64,000 bases of DNA from Legionella sp. 515359 (GCA_025941565.1 JAPCYN010000001.1:62001-126000); one strand, 5' to 3'. Positions 34,993 through 44,400 are shown, numbered from the stretch's first letter. Made by a program: numbers and translations. Notes: generated by a model from the sequence alone, not told the origin.

Positions 34993-35814
34993 ATGGCAGA
35001 TAATGATCAAAATGATGAGTATAAATTCGCTGAGTTAGATTCTCTTGAGAATGAATCACTGGAGACTTCCGAATTTGATACAAAAAGCTCTACCCCAGAA
35101 GGGTCGGTGGGAATGGAGCCAAAAAAGAATATTAAGCGTAATGCTTTAATTGCAGTGGGTGTAATTGTTTTCGCCATGCTGATGTATAAATTTATTGGTG
35201 GAATGTTCTCTAAAACTACCCCCCCTCCTAAAGAGAGTGTAACTCCTGCTCCTGTCGTGGAAATGCCCCCCACGCCTCAGCCGATAGCGCAAACTGAAAT
35301 TCCACCAGAACCGATACAACCACAACCTGTAGTCCAGACACAGCCTACGGTGGTTCAAGAGGATTCAGCATTGCAGCAAAAGGTAGCGTCTATTGAGGCG
35401 AGTCAACAAACGGTTCAAGCCGAAGTGAGTTCAATGAGCCAGCAAGTGGGTAACGTCAATAATAATGTCAATGCGCTAAATGCACAAATTACCAAACTGA
35501 ACCAGATGATTAGTGATTTGAATAATCAGGTCGTGAAACAATCAGAGGTAATTAATGTATTAATGGAACGTACAAAACCTAAACCGATCAAGCGTGTCAT
35601 ACATGTTCGCCCAATGGCTCCACAAATAAATTATTATATAAATGCAGTAATTCCTGGTCGGGCTTGGCTAATTGGCACAAATGGTTCTACACTTACAGTA
35701 AGAGAAGGGACAAAAATCGCAGGGTATGGAACAGTTAGGCTTATAGACTCCATGCAAGGTCGGGTTTTAACGAGTTCCGGGCGAGTAATTAGGTTTAGTC
35801 AAGAAGATAGTTGA
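34993..35814 (+). CDS. icmG: Dot/Icm core protein DotF
   Basis: DotF (273 residues, about 269 in L. pneumophila) associates with the Dot/Icm core in the inner membrane and periplasm. It has an acidic cytosolic N terminus (about 45 residues), one TM (about residues 52-68), a Pro/Gln-rich linker (PPTPQPIAQTEIPPEPIQ) and a coiled coil (about residues 120-190, with regular SIEASQQTVQAEVSSMSQQV). A small C-terminal beta domain ends it (AVIPGRAWLIGTNGSTLTVREGTKIAGYGTV). It lies 17 bases after icmE. Confidence 0.95.
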   Translation: MADNDQNDEYKFAELDSLENESLETSEFDTKSSTPEGSVGMEPKKNIKRNALIAVGVIVFAMLMYKFIGGMFSKTTPPPKESVTPAPVVEMPPTPQPIAQTEIPPEPIQPQPVVQTQPTVVQEDSALQQKVASIEASQQTVQAEVSSMSQQVGNVNNNVNALNAQITKLNQMISDLNNQVVKQSEVINVLMERTKPKPIKRVIHVRPMAPQINYYINAVIPGRAWLIGTNGSTLTVREGTKIAGYGTVRLIDSMQGRVLTSSGRVIRFSQEDS

Positions 35815-35821
35815 GGTTTTT

Positions 35822-36403
35822 ATGGCTGATACATGTACAGGCGGAACAGTAGCTTGCTGGATATCGGGTCAAGTAAATATATTAACTAATATTGCGAATT
35901 CGTTAATTCCCGTAGAACGCTTGATCACAGGAGGTGCGTATCTAATCGGTTGTGCCTTTTTATTTAAAGCCATCTATAGTTTAAAAATATATGGTGAAGC
36001 TCGTACTATGATGTCGAGTAATACGAGTATCAAAGAACCGATTGTATATTTGGTAGTAGGTGCGATATTTGTATATTTTCCAACGGCTTTTTCATCAATG
36101 ATGGTGAGTACGTTTGGTTATCAAAATGTTCTCCAGTATGGTCCGGTAGGTAGTAATAACCCGACACTTGATACTTTGTTCGGTACTGGGAGTGTCGTTG
36201 GAAGGCCGTTGACAATTATTATTCAGGTCATTGGTCTAGTTGCCTTCGTAAGAGGATGGGTATTGATTGCACGTTCCGCTTCGCAAGGACAACCACCAGG
36301 CGGAACTGGAAAAGGTTTAATTCATGTGTTTGGAGGGATATTAGCGATCAACATTGTAGGTACACTTGAGATGATTAATAATACTTTATATGGGACGTCG
36401 TGA
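35822..36403 (+). CDS. icmC: Dot/Icm inner-membrane protein DotE
   Basis: This 193-residue polytopic membrane protein has about four hydrophobic segments. It starts MADTCTGGTVACWISGQV and has a soluble loop MMSSNTSIKEPIVYLVVGAIF. DotE and DotP (next gene) are related membrane proteins of unknown detailed role in the Dot/Icm complex. A GAGG lies 8 bases before the ATG, and the gene follows icmG by 7 bases. Position and length match L. pneumophila icmC. Confidence 0.93.
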   Translation: MADTCTGGTVACWISGQVNILTNIANSLIPVERLITGGAYLIGCAFLFKAIYSLKIYGEARTMMSSNTSIKEPIVYLVVGAIFVYFPTAFSSMMVSTFGYQNVLQYGPVGSNNPTLDTLFGTGSVVGRPLTIIIQVIGLVAFVRGWVLIARSASQGQPPGGTGKGLIHVFGGILAINIVGTLEMINNTLYGTS

Positions 36404-36467
36404 CAGGGCTGATCACGATTTTGATTTAGTTAATTGTTAGTAAATTTAAATTGGGGAGAAAAAGGTG

Positions 36468-36869
36468 ATGAGTAAAGTCATTAGTAAATCTAGTTACAAA
36501 TATTGGTTAAGCAGTTTCATTTGCTTAAGCTTATTGGCTTTGGTGAGTCAGGACGCTGCCGCAGGTGGAATATCTGTAGGAACTATGGCATCAACGATTA
36601 CTTCGTCTTTTACAAACTTGACAAAGTTGATAACCGCAGGTTCTTACCTGGCTGGATTGGGATTCTCAATAGGTGCTATTATGAAGTTTAAACAGCACAA
36701 AGATAACCCAACCCAAATTCCAATAGGTACACCAATTGCTTTAGTTTTTATCGCTGCGGCCTTGTTGTTCCTACCTTCTATTTTAGGGGTAACCGGGGTA
36801 ACAATGTTCGGTGGTAGCGGCGGTACAACTGCTGGACCTACTGGAACAGTTTATACAAGCGGCAGCTAA
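36468..36869 (+). CDS. icmD: Dot/Icm inner-membrane protein DotP
   Basis: The 133-residue protein has an N-terminal hydrophobic signal (about residues 15-32, ending DAAAGG) and two further membrane segments (about residues 55-75 and 85-110). GSYLAGLGFSIGAIMKFKQHKDNPTQIPIGTPIALVFIAAALLFLPS is the conserved core shared with DotE. I take the ATG at 36468; a GTG one codon earlier is possible. GGGGAGAAAAAGG provides the ribosome binding site. A terminator follows. Confidence 0.92.
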   Translation: MSKVISKSSYKYWLSSFICLSLLALVSQDAAAGGISVGTMASTITSSFTNLTKLITAGSYLAGLGFSIGAIMKFKQHKDNPTQIPIGTPIALVFIAAALLFLPSILGVTGVTMFGGSGGTTAGPTGTVYTSGS

Positions 36870-36913
36870 TAGTATCGTAGTTGCTTTTGTAATAAAAAGG
36901 GTAAAATTCATTT

Positions 36914-36948
36914 TTGATCCTCTCCCCGTTAGGGTAGAGGATCTTTTA
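36914..36948 (+). terminator. rho-independent terminator after icmD
   Basis: GATCCTCT (36916-36923) pairs with AGAGGATC (36936-36943), extended by CCC/GGG after one mismatch, then TTTTAAT. An ATTTTT stretch on the other side would also allow function in reverse. It ends the icmN-icmD transcript before icmJ-icmB. Confidence 0.88.
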
Positions 36949-37007
36949 ATGAGTATTAAGACGAATAATTGCCAATAAAGTTATTGTATTAAATGTGAGC
37001 CAGAAAT

Positions 37008-37634
37008 ATGGCAGTTAATCAAGAACAAAACAAATTAAAATTAATGGCTACGCCAGGTTCATGGCGATTATATTCTGCCAGAAAGGTTGACGAACGATTT
37101 AAGTCGTTTGAGCAAAAAGTATTTCAAAGAGACAGATACACGTGTAGGTTTTGTGGATTTCAAGCCCGCTTATTTCAAGAAGTAGTTAATCTTGATAATA
37201 ATTATGCTAACAATAAGTTAGATAATTTGGTGACCTCTTGTTGTTTCTGTGCTCAGTGTTTTTTTGTTGAATCCGTTGGTGTGGGCGGTTATGGTGGCGG
37301 AACGTTAATTTATCTTCCCGAGTTAACCCAACCGGAGTTAAATAGTACATGCCATGTATTATTTTGTGCAATCACCAATGATACGGGGTATAAATCCAGC
37401 GCACAAAATATTTATCGAGCCTTCAAATTTCGTTCACAACTTGTGGAGGAAAAATTTGGTGAGGGTACCAGTGACCCTGCAATATTTGGTCAGTTAATGA
37501 TTGATGCAGGTGTAAATGATGAAGAGAGAAGAGCTCAATTATTTAAAGACATCCTTCTACTGCCTTCAAGAGCCAAATTTCGTAAACAAATTGAAAAATG
37601 GGCTGCGAGTGCATTAGAAGAAATTTCAAGTTAA
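37008..37634 (+). CDS. icmJ: Dot/Icm coupling-complex protein DotN
   Basis: DotN (208 residues, as in L. pneumophila) is a cytosolic zinc-binding protein with an HNH-endonuclease-like fold that binds the DotL C-terminal region. The four zinc cysteines are visible as CRFCGF and the later CCFCAQC. The HNH-like NLDNNYANNKLDNLVTSCCFC segment lies between residues about 55 and 90. It starts a new transcript after the terminator behind icmD and is followed by icmB after 14 bases. Confidence 0.94.
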   Translation: MAVNQEQNKLKLMATPGSWRLYSARKVDERFKSFEQKVFQRDRYTCRFCGFQARLFQEVVNLDNNYANNKLDNLVTSCCFCAQCFFVESVGVGGYGGGTLIYLPELTQPELNSTCHVLFCAITNDTGYKSSAQNIYRAFKFRSQLVEEKFGEGTSDPAIFGQLMIDAGVNDEERRAQLFKDILLLPSRAKFRKQIEKWAASALEEISS

Positions 37635-37648
37635 ATGTGGGGAAAGGA

Positions 37649-40600
37649 ATGGCGCATTGGTCAGAATCTTTTTTTGAAGGCATAGATACCTTCTTTGCCT
37701 GGCTAAGTACATCGCTCAAGCAAACAACAGAATCGTATATTGATTTGGAAACTGCTGATAGTCCAACAGTGCTAGTCAATCACGATGGTTCTTTGGTATC
37801 GGTTTTGAAGATTGAAGGGGTATCAGCCCTTGTAGGAAATCTGGAATTTGAAAATTTGGTTGCGGGTTTAACCAACTCATTTCAAGCTGCTATGGGGCGC
37901 CCTGGACATGCCTTACAGGTTTATTTTAGTCATGATAAACAAAACATAAAGAAATTGATTCAAGATACTTACGAACCCGCTACAGCAACTGCAAAACGTC
38001 TCGAACTGAATTTAACGGATTTGTTTGAGGAACGAGTCAATTATATGGCACAGTATTGTGCGGAAGAACGTGTTTATTTTGTGCTGGTTACCCGTCCATT
38101 CAATTTAACTTCAGAGCAGTTAAAGGCAGCAAGCAAAGCTAAAATGAAGATGATTAAGGATAAGAAGGCTCCTCCTTTCAAAAACAGCCAGACTATCTAC
38201 GCTGCAGTCCCAGAGTTGCGTGATACTCATGATGCTTATGTTCGCGCTGTTATGAATGATCTTGATGCGCTGCATGTTTTCGCTAAATTAATGGAAGTTC
38301 ATGATGCGATACATGACATTCGCATGACGGCAGATCCTGATTATACTGCTGATGATTGGCGACCCAGTTTGCCTGGAGATAAGGTTACTGCTAGAGAAAT
38401 TAACAGTTTTGAAGGCGATGCTTCTGATTTATTATGGCCTTCATTAGCAAAACAGGTATTTCCTCGCGATGCTGAAGCATTGGATTTACGTACAGTTCGA
38501 GTTGGAGACAAGATTTATTCATCCACTTACATTGATTTATTTCCAAAAGATTTAAGACCATTTATTCAGTTGTTTACACGAATATTACCTTCACATGTTC
38601 CTTGGAGAATCTCTTTTTTGATTGAGAGTGAGGGGCTGGCTACTATTAAACTTAAAGGACTATTGGCTGCGATTTTAACTTTTAGTTCAGCACAGAATCG
38701 GTTAATCAGTGATTCGGTAAATTTGTTAAAATACATACAGCTTAATACCGATGAATCGATAGTCCGCTTACGAGTTGTGGCAACAACTTGGGCACCTGAA
38801 GACCGATTGCCATTATTGCGTCAACGTAGTTCCGAATTAGTAAAAGCAATTGAAGGCTGGGGATCAACCGATGTTTCTGAAATTTGTGGCGATCCATTTG
38901 GTGGTTTTGTTTCCAGTATGTTAGGCGCTACGCTTAATAGTACAGCAGTGCCAACAGTTGCTCCATTAAGTTCAGTAGTTTCTATTTTGCCTATTACCCG
39001 ACCTGCTTCACCTTGGACAAAAGGAGCCTTGCTTTTTAGAACACCCGATGGCAAGCCCTGGCCCTTCCAGCCAGGATCAACGGAACAAACCACGTGGATT
39101 GATTTGGTTTATGCACGTCCAGGTTCTGGTAAATCAGTTTTATCAAATGCGATTAATCTGGCTTTATGCTTGTCTGGAGGGCTGCAGCGGTTGCCACGTA
39201 TCGCGATTATTGATATTGGACCTTCAAGTAGTGGACTCATCTCATTGCTGAAAGAAGCTCTTCCCGCATCTAAACGACACCTGGTTGCTTATCATCGTTT
39301 AAGAATGACTCCCGAGTATTCAATTAATCCTTTTGATACGCAATTAGGGTGTCGCTATCCTACTGCATTAGAACGTGCTTTTTTAGTTAACTTTATTACG
39401 TTGTTAACTACACCTCTTGGTGCAGAAAAACCCTATGATGGTATGCCGGATCTTGCGGGTATGGTAGTCGATGAGTTATATAAAAGTTTGGCTGATGAGT
39501 TTAATCCTTCACCTTACTCTCCTGGAGTCGAGGAATTTATCGACAGTATTTTAGAGGAAATTGGGTTTGTTCGTGATTCAAAATCAACTTGGTGGGAAGT
39601 TACAGACTCACTTTATTCAGCTGGTTTTATGCATGAAGCGATGTTGGCTCAGCGTTATGCAATGCCTTTGTTGGCTGATGCTGCATCCATTTGCCGTACT
39701 CCATCTATTGAAGATTTATACGAAAGAATAACGGCACCTACTGGTGAGTCATTAATTAATGCGTTTTCGCGAATGATCTCCGCAGCAGTTCGTGAATATC
39801 CGATTTTATCACGTGTAAGTAGCTTTGATATTGGTGATGCGCGAGTTGTATCGCTTGACCTTGATGAGGTAGCAAAAAGCGGTGGAGATGCTGCAGACAG
39901 ACAGACTGCGGTCATGTACATGTTGGCACGTTATGTATTGGCAAGACACTATTATTTAACTGAAGAAAGCCTGAATAACATACCGGAACAATACAAAGAA
40001 TATCATAAAGAAAGAGTACAGGAAATTCGAGAAGATCATAAACGTATCGTTTATGACGAGTTTCACCGTACTTCAAAATCTGCTGCGGTACGTGAGCAGG
40101 TTATTATCGATATGCGTGAGGGACGTAAGTGGAAAGTACAAATCGCCTTATTATCCCAGTCAGTGGATGACTTTGATCCAGTAATGATCGATTTTGCTAC
40201 TGCAATTTACATTATGGATGCAGGACCTTCACAAGCAATCGAAAAAACCACTGCCATATTTGGACTTTCTGATACCGCAAAAGCTGCTTTGCGTACCCGA
40301 GTACATGGTCCAAGACAAGGAGGGGGAACTTTCTTAGCACAATACGCTACTAAGACAGGAGTGAATGTGCAATTGCTTACCCTGACGTTAGGTCCGGTTG
40401 AATTGTGGGCTTTCAGTACTACCGCCGAAGACGCTACGGTGAGGAACCACTTGTATCGTCATCTTGGCCCAGGAGAAGCTAGGCGAGTTTTGTCTGCATT
40501 ATTCCCTAATGGTTCTGTTGCCAAAGAACTGGAAACGCGTTTGAATAATATGAAAGAAAAAATGGGTTTGATAGAAGATGAGTTGAAAGAAAGTATTGTA

Positions 40601-40678
40601 GAACAATTAATTAACGAAATTCTTGATGCTTATTCAAAAAATCCTGATGTTAAGAGTTTACCTGCTAAATTAACGTGA
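37649..40678 (+). CDS. icmB: Dot/Icm ATPase DotO (VirB4-like)
   Basis: DotO is the VirB4-family ATPase that forms, with DotB, the cytoplasmic energy centre of the Dot/Icm machine. The 1009-residue product from the ATG at 37649 (GGGGAAAGGA upstream) has the same length as in L. pneumophila. Walker A is YARPGSGKSVL near residues 489-495 and Walker B is in KRIVYDEFHRTSKS near residue 805. A frame start at 37598 would lie inside icmJ and is not used. The C terminus ends at the edge of an inverted repeat. Confidence 0.96.
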   Translation: MAHWSESFFEGIDTFFAWLSTSLKQTTESYIDLETADSPTVLVNHDGSLVSVLKIEGVSALVGNLEFENLVAGLTNSFQAAMGRPGHALQVYFSHDKQNIKKLIQDTYEPATATAKRLELNLTDLFEERVNYMAQYCAEERVYFVLVTRPFNLTSEQLKAASKAKMKMIKDKKAPPFKNSQTIYAAVPELRDTHDAYVRAVMNDLDALHVFAKLMEVHDAIHDIRMTADPDYTADDWRPSLPGDKVTAREINSFEGDASDLLWPSLAKQVFPRDAEALDLRTVRVGDKIYSSTYIDLFPKDLRPFIQLFTRILPSHVPWRISFLIESEGLATIKLKGLLAAILTFSSAQNRLISDSVNLLKYIQLNTDESIVRLRVVATTWAPEDRLPLLRQRSSELVKAIEGWGSTDVSEICGDPFGGFVSSMLGATLNSTAVPTVAPLSSVVSILPITRPASPWTKGALLFRTPDGKPWPFQPGSTEQTTWIDLVYARPGSGKSVLSNAINLALCLSGGLQRLPRIAIIDIGPSSSGLISLLKEALPASKRHLVAYHRLRMTPEYSINPFDTQLGCRYPTALERAFLVNFITLLTTPLGAEKPYDGMPDLAGMVVDELYKSLADEFNPSPYSPGVEEFIDSILEEIGFVRDSKSTWWEVTDSLYSAGFMHEAMLAQRYAMPLLADAASICRTPSIEDLYERITAPTGESLINAFSRMISAAVREYPILSRVSSFDIGDARVVSLDLDEVAKSGGDAADRQTAVMYMLARYVLARHYYLTEESLNNIPEQYKEYHKERVQEIREDHKRIVYDEFHRTSKSAAVREQVIIDMREGRKWKVQIALLSQSVDDFDPVMIDFATAIYIMDAGPSQAIEKTTAIFGLSDTAKAALRTRVHGPRQGGGTFLAQYATKTGVNVQLLTLTLGPVELWAFSTTAEDATVRNHLYRHLGPGEARRVLSALFPNGSVAKELETRLNNMKEKMGLIEDELKESIVEQLINEILDAYSKNPDVKSLPAKLT

Positions 40679-40835
40679 GTTCGATATAAAAAGTATAAAA
40701 TTATTTTATACTTTTTATGTTGCTAAACGAACATTATGCCGTAAAAATGTGGCGCATTTTCTACGGGATCCATTCTAAATAATTGAGTTCGATATAGGAA
40801 AATAAACCTATTTTCTTATATCGAACTCACGTTAA
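40670..40835. repeat. 19-bp inverted repeats bounding a 166-base segment after icmB
   Basis: TTAACGTGAGTTCGATATA (40670-40688) recurs in exact reverse complement at 40817-40835. Between them GAGTTCGATATAGGAAAATA (40785-40804) pairs with TATTTTCTTATATCGAACTC (40808-40827) with one wobble, and CCGTAAAAATG faces CATTTTCTACGG. The left copy includes the icmB stop codon. The layout resembles a small non-coding mobile element (MITE) or its scar. Confidence 0.75.
40688..40716 (+). terminator. terminator-like hairpin after icmB
   Basis: AAAAAGTATAAAA (40688-40700) pairs perfectly with TTTTATACTTTTT (40704-40716) over a 3-base loop, ending in a T-run. It is a plausible end of the icmJB transcript in either direction. 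Confidence 0.75.
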
Positions 40836-40842
40836 ATTAATT

Positions 40843-40992
40843 GAATCAACACAAACAAGTCAGCAAAAACTTGCTGTGTTTACTGAATATTGTTTGAACT
40901 TGGTACAATCAAATACTCTTGCCAACGAGAAAAAGAAAGCAATTCTTTTCTTACTTAAAGTGCGTTTGGAAGGTGCAGTAAATTTAATGTGA
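40843..40992 (+). pseudogene. C-terminal remnant of an unknown gene
   Basis: A frame without a start codon encodes about 49 residues that look like real protein (STQTSQQKLAVFTEYCLN, then NEKKKAILFLLKVRLEGAV) and ends in TGA at 40990. Upstream in frame it runs into the inverted repeat and then a stop at 40795. It may be the tail of a gene lost by deletion or insertion next to icmB. I cannot tell which gene it came from, and it does not look like TphA or IcmF. Confidence 0.45.
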
Positions 40993-41053
40993 CAGTCTAG
41001 TCCTCTATAGCTTTGAGTGAAACGATACCCCGTCGCTTGAGGCTACAATTTCA

Positions 41054-42172
41054 TCAGAGTATTAACGCTTCTGCTTTACAATAAGCACTACCTTTTATTT
41101 TTTTTGCAGCATACATTGCTTGGTCTGCTTTATTTATCAAATTAGTTGCACTTTGAGCATCTGTTGGATAAGTTGCAAGTCCTATACTGATAGGACAGTT
41201 CAATTCGATATTCCCCAGCTTAATTTTTTTTTCAAATTCTTGAATAATCCGCTGGGCAAGCAATTGAGGAATTTTTTCATCCTGAGTATGCAATACTACA
41301 GCAGTAAATTCATCACCTCCTATACGTGCTATAAAGTCGTCTTCGCGAAAGCATATTTGTAAACGTTTGGAGGCTTTCAGAAGCAAATGATCACCTATAT
41401 TATGACCGTAACAATCATTTACATATTTAAAATTATCGAGATCGATAAAGAAAATAGTAGCGCAATAGTTGGTTGTTAAGGAATTGATGATTTCATTGAG
41501 ATACTGTTTAAAATACCTGCGATTCGGCAAATTGGTCAGTTGATCAAAACGTGCCAGATAACGGTATTTATCTTTTTCTGATTGTAATAAATAATTCATG
41601 TTAGTTAATTTTTTTTCATATTGCTCATACTCGTATATCAAATTCACTAATACTGTGACCAGAATTAAATAGGCAAATAAATGAGTGAACCATTCAATTA
41701 TCCCGAGTTGGTGTAGGGGAAGATGATAAAAAGGAGGAAGAGAAAAATTTCCAAATATCATGATCGTGATTAATGAAAGTAGGGAATAAACAATCAGACC
41801 ACTGCGACCAATAAGCGCTGCAGCAATTAAGGGGATAACATAAAACCATTGTGTATAGGGTGCTCCTATACCCCAAATCATGTAGGTTGCACTACTTATC
41901 ATGACGAAAGTAGTCAGGGTAATAAGATGGCTACAGAATAAAGTATTTGCTGTACGGGAAAGAATCCATAAGTTAAGTAATGCTATGGTCACCCCGCTAC
42001 TAAAAAGAACAACCATATACCCCAGTTGCATCAGAGAATAGAGACCCATTAAAACAATACCTACAGCGATTAATTCGAAACTGATGTAGCAAATCAGACG
42101 ATATTGACGGGTATATGGCTCCATTGAATCAGCATATTTGATGCGGTTGAGTAATTTATTAAGCGATTGCAT
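41054..42172 (-). CDS. membrane-bound diguanylate cyclase (GGDEF)
   Basis: The 372-residue protein has about six hydrophobic segments in the first 185 residues, then a GGDEF domain that makes cyclic di-GMP from two GTP. The catalytic IARIGGDEFTAVV is intact, and the inhibitory I-site RxxD (REDD) lies five residues before it, so product inhibition is expected. DQLTNLPNRRYF marks the domain start near residue 210. There is no EAL domain. The N-terminal membrane region is not recognised as MASE1 or MASE2; its signal is unknown. The gene is monocistronic, with 126 bases to the next gene on the same strand. Confidence 0.92.
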   Translation of the reverse strand: MQSLNKLLNRIKYADSMEPYTRQYRLICYISFELIAVGIVLMGLYSLMQLGYMVVLFSSGVTIALLNLWILSRTANTLFCSHLITLTTFVMISSATYMIWGIGAPYTQWFYVIPLIAAALIGRSGLIVYSLLSLITIMIFGNFSLPPFYHLPLHQLGIIEWFTHLFAYLILVTVLVNLIYEYEQYEKKLTNMNYLLQSEKDKYRYLARFDQLTNLPNRRYFKQYLNEIINSLTTNYCATIFFIDLDNFKYVNDCYGHNIGDHLLLKASKRLQICFREDDFIARIGGDEFTAVVLHTQDEKIPQLLAQRIIQEFEKKIKLGNIELNCPISIGLATYPTDAQSATNLINKADQAMYAAKKIKGSAYCKAEALIL

Positions 42173-42298
42173 TTGGCCTCTTTCCGTCGTGCTTTCAACT
42201 GATGCAGGATTGATTTAAAGTTATCTATTATTTAGTTTAGTAAATTTATTGCAACATGTTTTGTTTTTGGGCGAAAAATTAAAAAAGAGGTAAGAACA

Positions 42299-43552
42299 TT
42301 ACGAAGTTCTAATTGGCAAGGTAACAAGTACTTTTAGACCCCCTTGCACGTTATTGGTCAAGGTAATATCGCCTTGATGCATTTGAATAATTTCTCTGGC
42401 AATTGTTAATCCAAGTCCAGTGCCGCCTGTACTGCGTGAACGTGAATTTTCTCCGCGATAAAAAGGCAAGAAAACCTGTTCCAGATCCGCTTCTGCTAAG
42501 CCTGGGCCTTGGTCTGTAATAGTAATTTCTATTTTATTTTGCAAACAATTGAGATGGATGATTGCTTTATAGCCATAATGGACTGCATTATTAATCAAAT
42601 TATTAAAGGCGCGTTTTAGTAAATTTACCGTACCATAATAAACCAGTTTCGGGGTTTCACTAGTAAAACTAACATCATAATTTAGTTCAACTGCATCGTC
42701 TTTCAATGATGAAAGCAGAGCCACCAAGTCAAAACGTTGGGGTTTTTCTTCAACATTCACATCTCTGAAATAATCCAGTGTTTCACGGATCATGAGTTCC
42801 ATTTCATTGATGTCGGCCATTATTTTGTGGTAATTGGGATCATCCACCAAATATTCAGCGCGTAATTTTAAACGAGTTAGGGGGGTGCGCAGATCATGTG
42901 AAATCGCCGTCACCACTCGAGTACGGTTTGCTAAAAGCTTATTCACTTTTTCCTGCAGATCATTAATTTTTTTAAAAATAGCTTTTTGGTCTTGATTTCC
43001 TGTTATTGGAATAGGTAACCAGTTTTCTTGATGTTCACTGTAATGAAGACTTTGGATTAATGTGTGTATCGGTTGATTCAGTGTTCTGACCGCCCAATAA
43101 TTAATAAAAAGTAACGCGCCAATGAGGATGAGAAACAGACTGACTACTGAATTTGCTTGCCTGGGAAAAAGAGAAATTACTTTGATATTTAACCAGTTAT
43201 TTTCCTTTATAAATACTGAGAATTCCAATTTCTTATTTTGTTTTATTAAATTAAAAAGTACAGAGGCTTTTAAAGTCAATAATGCATTTTTATCGTATAA
43301 AGGTTGAGGCGATAAGGTTATTTCCGCCCAAGAAGTACTTTGATTTCGTAAGATCAGAGGCCATATGGATTGAGGATTCTTTTGTAACAATGTAACAAGA
43401 TGGGTCAATGACCGTACCACTTTGGGGGGAAGAGGGGAGCGGATGTTCTCATAATAATATTTTCCCAACTGGACGAGCGAAAAAATTATTAATAAATTAC
43501 CGAGTATGAGCCCAACCAGGGTTTTTTTTGCTGTTTTAGTTAATTGACTCAT
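42299..43552 (-). CDS. sensor histidine kinase (EnvZ-like)
   Basis: The 417-residue protein has two membrane segments (about residues 12-30 and 136-153) around a periplasmic sensor of about 105 residues. A HAMP linker, a HisKA domain with the phosphoacceptor H219 in AISHDLRTPLTRLKLR, and an ATPase domain follow. The ATPase boxes are N (LINNAVHYG), G1 (TDQGPGLAEAD) and G2 (GGTGLGLTIAREI). It overlaps the response regulator gene by 4 bases. Layout resembles EnvZ, but the sensor domain differs and the stimulus is unknown. Confidence 0.92.
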   Translation of the reverse strand: MSQLTKTAKKTLVGLILGNLLIIFSLVQLGKYYYENIRSPLPPKVVRSLTHLVTLLQKNPQSIWPLILRNQSTSWAEITLSPQPLYDKNALLTLKASVLFNLIKQNKKLEFSVFIKENNWLNIKVISLFPRQANSVVSLFLILIGALLFINYWAVRTLNQPIHTLIQSLHYSEHQENWLPIPITGNQDQKAIFKKINDLQEKVNKLLANRTRVVTAISHDLRTPLTRLKLRAEYLVDDPNYHKIMADINEMELMIRETLDYFRDVNVEEKPQRFDLVALLSSLKDDAVELNYDVSFTSETPKLVYYGTVNLLKRAFNNLINNAVHYGYKAIIHLNCLQNKIEITITDQGPGLAEADLEQVFLPFYRGENSRSRSTGGTGLGLTIAREIIQMHQGDITLTNNVQGGLKVLVTLPIRTS

Positions 43553-44277
43553 AGCAAATCAACCTTGGTTTTGAATTGATAGCCACCTCCGCGAATCGTT
43601 AATAATAATCGCGGGTTACGTGGATCAAACTCAATTTTTTTACGCAAACGACCAATGAGGACATCAATTGTTCTATCTTGTGAGTCACAATCTTTGTCAT
43701 ACAACAAATCCATTAATTGATCGCGGCTCAAAATACGTCCAGGGTGTTCCAAAAACACGATTAACAGTTCATATTCTCGTTGACTCAAAGGGATGGCCAC
43801 CGACTCCTTATCAATTAAAGAATGAGTATTGCGATCGAGAATCCAATTATCGAAATGTATTTGGTGTAATGGCGTGAGTTTTTTACGATCATGTTCCAAT
43901 TCGCCCTGAGTTCTTCTTAATTGTGCTTTGACTCGCGCGAGTAATTCGCGAGAACTAAAGGGTTTGGAAATATAATCATCTGCGCCCAATTCCAATCCGG
44001 CAACTCGATCAGCAATACTGTTTGCCGCACTGAGCATGATAATCGGCATACTATGAGTTTGACGAATTGTTTGGCATAAATTTAACCCATCAATTCCTGG
44101 AAGCATAATATCTAAAATAATTAAATCAAAATTATTTTCTCTTAATAACTGTTTGATGTTCAAGCCATTCAGGGTCCATGTAGTTCGAAAACCATTTTTA
44201 ATCAAGTAATCATTAATCAAGTGCGTAATTTCTTGATCATCATCAATAATCAATATGTGACTTTTTCTTGTACTCAT
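43549..44277 (-). CDS. OmpR-family response regulator
   Basis: The 242-residue protein has a receiver domain with the acidic pocket IIDDDQE, phosphoacceptor D56 in LILDIMLPGIDGL, and conserved Lys in DDYISKPFSSREL. The C-terminal winged helix DNA-binding domain follows (PLSQREYELLIVFLEHPGRILSRDQLMDLL, then DVLIGRLRKKIE). It is translated before its partner kinase, with a 4-base overlap. The divergent gene encodes a Spy/CpxP-like periplasmic protein, so the pair may sense envelope stress and control that gene. It is not assigned to OmpR or CpxR proper. Confidence 0.92.
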   Translation of the reverse strand: MSTRKSHILIIDDDQEITHLINDYLIKNGFRTTWTLNGLNIKQLLRENNFDLIILDIMLPGIDGLNLCQTIRQTHSMPIIMLSAANSIADRVAGLELGADDYISKPFSSRELLARVKAQLRRTQGELEHDRKKLTPLHQIHFDNWILDRNTHSLIDKESVAIPLSQREYELLIVFLEHPGRILSRDQLMDLLYDKDCDSQDRTIDVLIGRLRKKIEFDPRNPRLLLTIRGGGYQFKTKVDLL

Positions 44278-44303
44278 GGATCACCTGGTAAGGGAAATGG
44301 GGC

Positions 44304-44330
44304 TCTGGGTACAGCGAAGCTGAACCCAGA
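44304..44330. repeat. REP-like palindrome, second copy
   Basis: TCTGGGT (44304-44310) pairs with ACCCAGA (44324-44330) around ACAGCGAAGCTGA. It matches the element at 4109-4135 in layout and core sequence. Confidence 0.65.
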
Positions 44331-44400
44331 AATCCTTAGCTAATAAAATTACTCGTTGCATTCAGGATCCATTATAACAATAAACTCCCCTATGTTTAGT

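Noticed and set aside
37598-37648. Longer N terminus for icmB starting inside icmJ
   Set aside because: The ATG at 37649 has a strong ribosome binding site and gives the 1009-residue length of L. pneumophila IcmB.
42299-44277. Considered naming the two-component pair cpxRA because of the CpxP-like neighbour
   Set aside because: The sensor domain is not recognisably CpxA, and the receiver and kinase look EnvZ/OmpR-like; the name would overstate the evidence.
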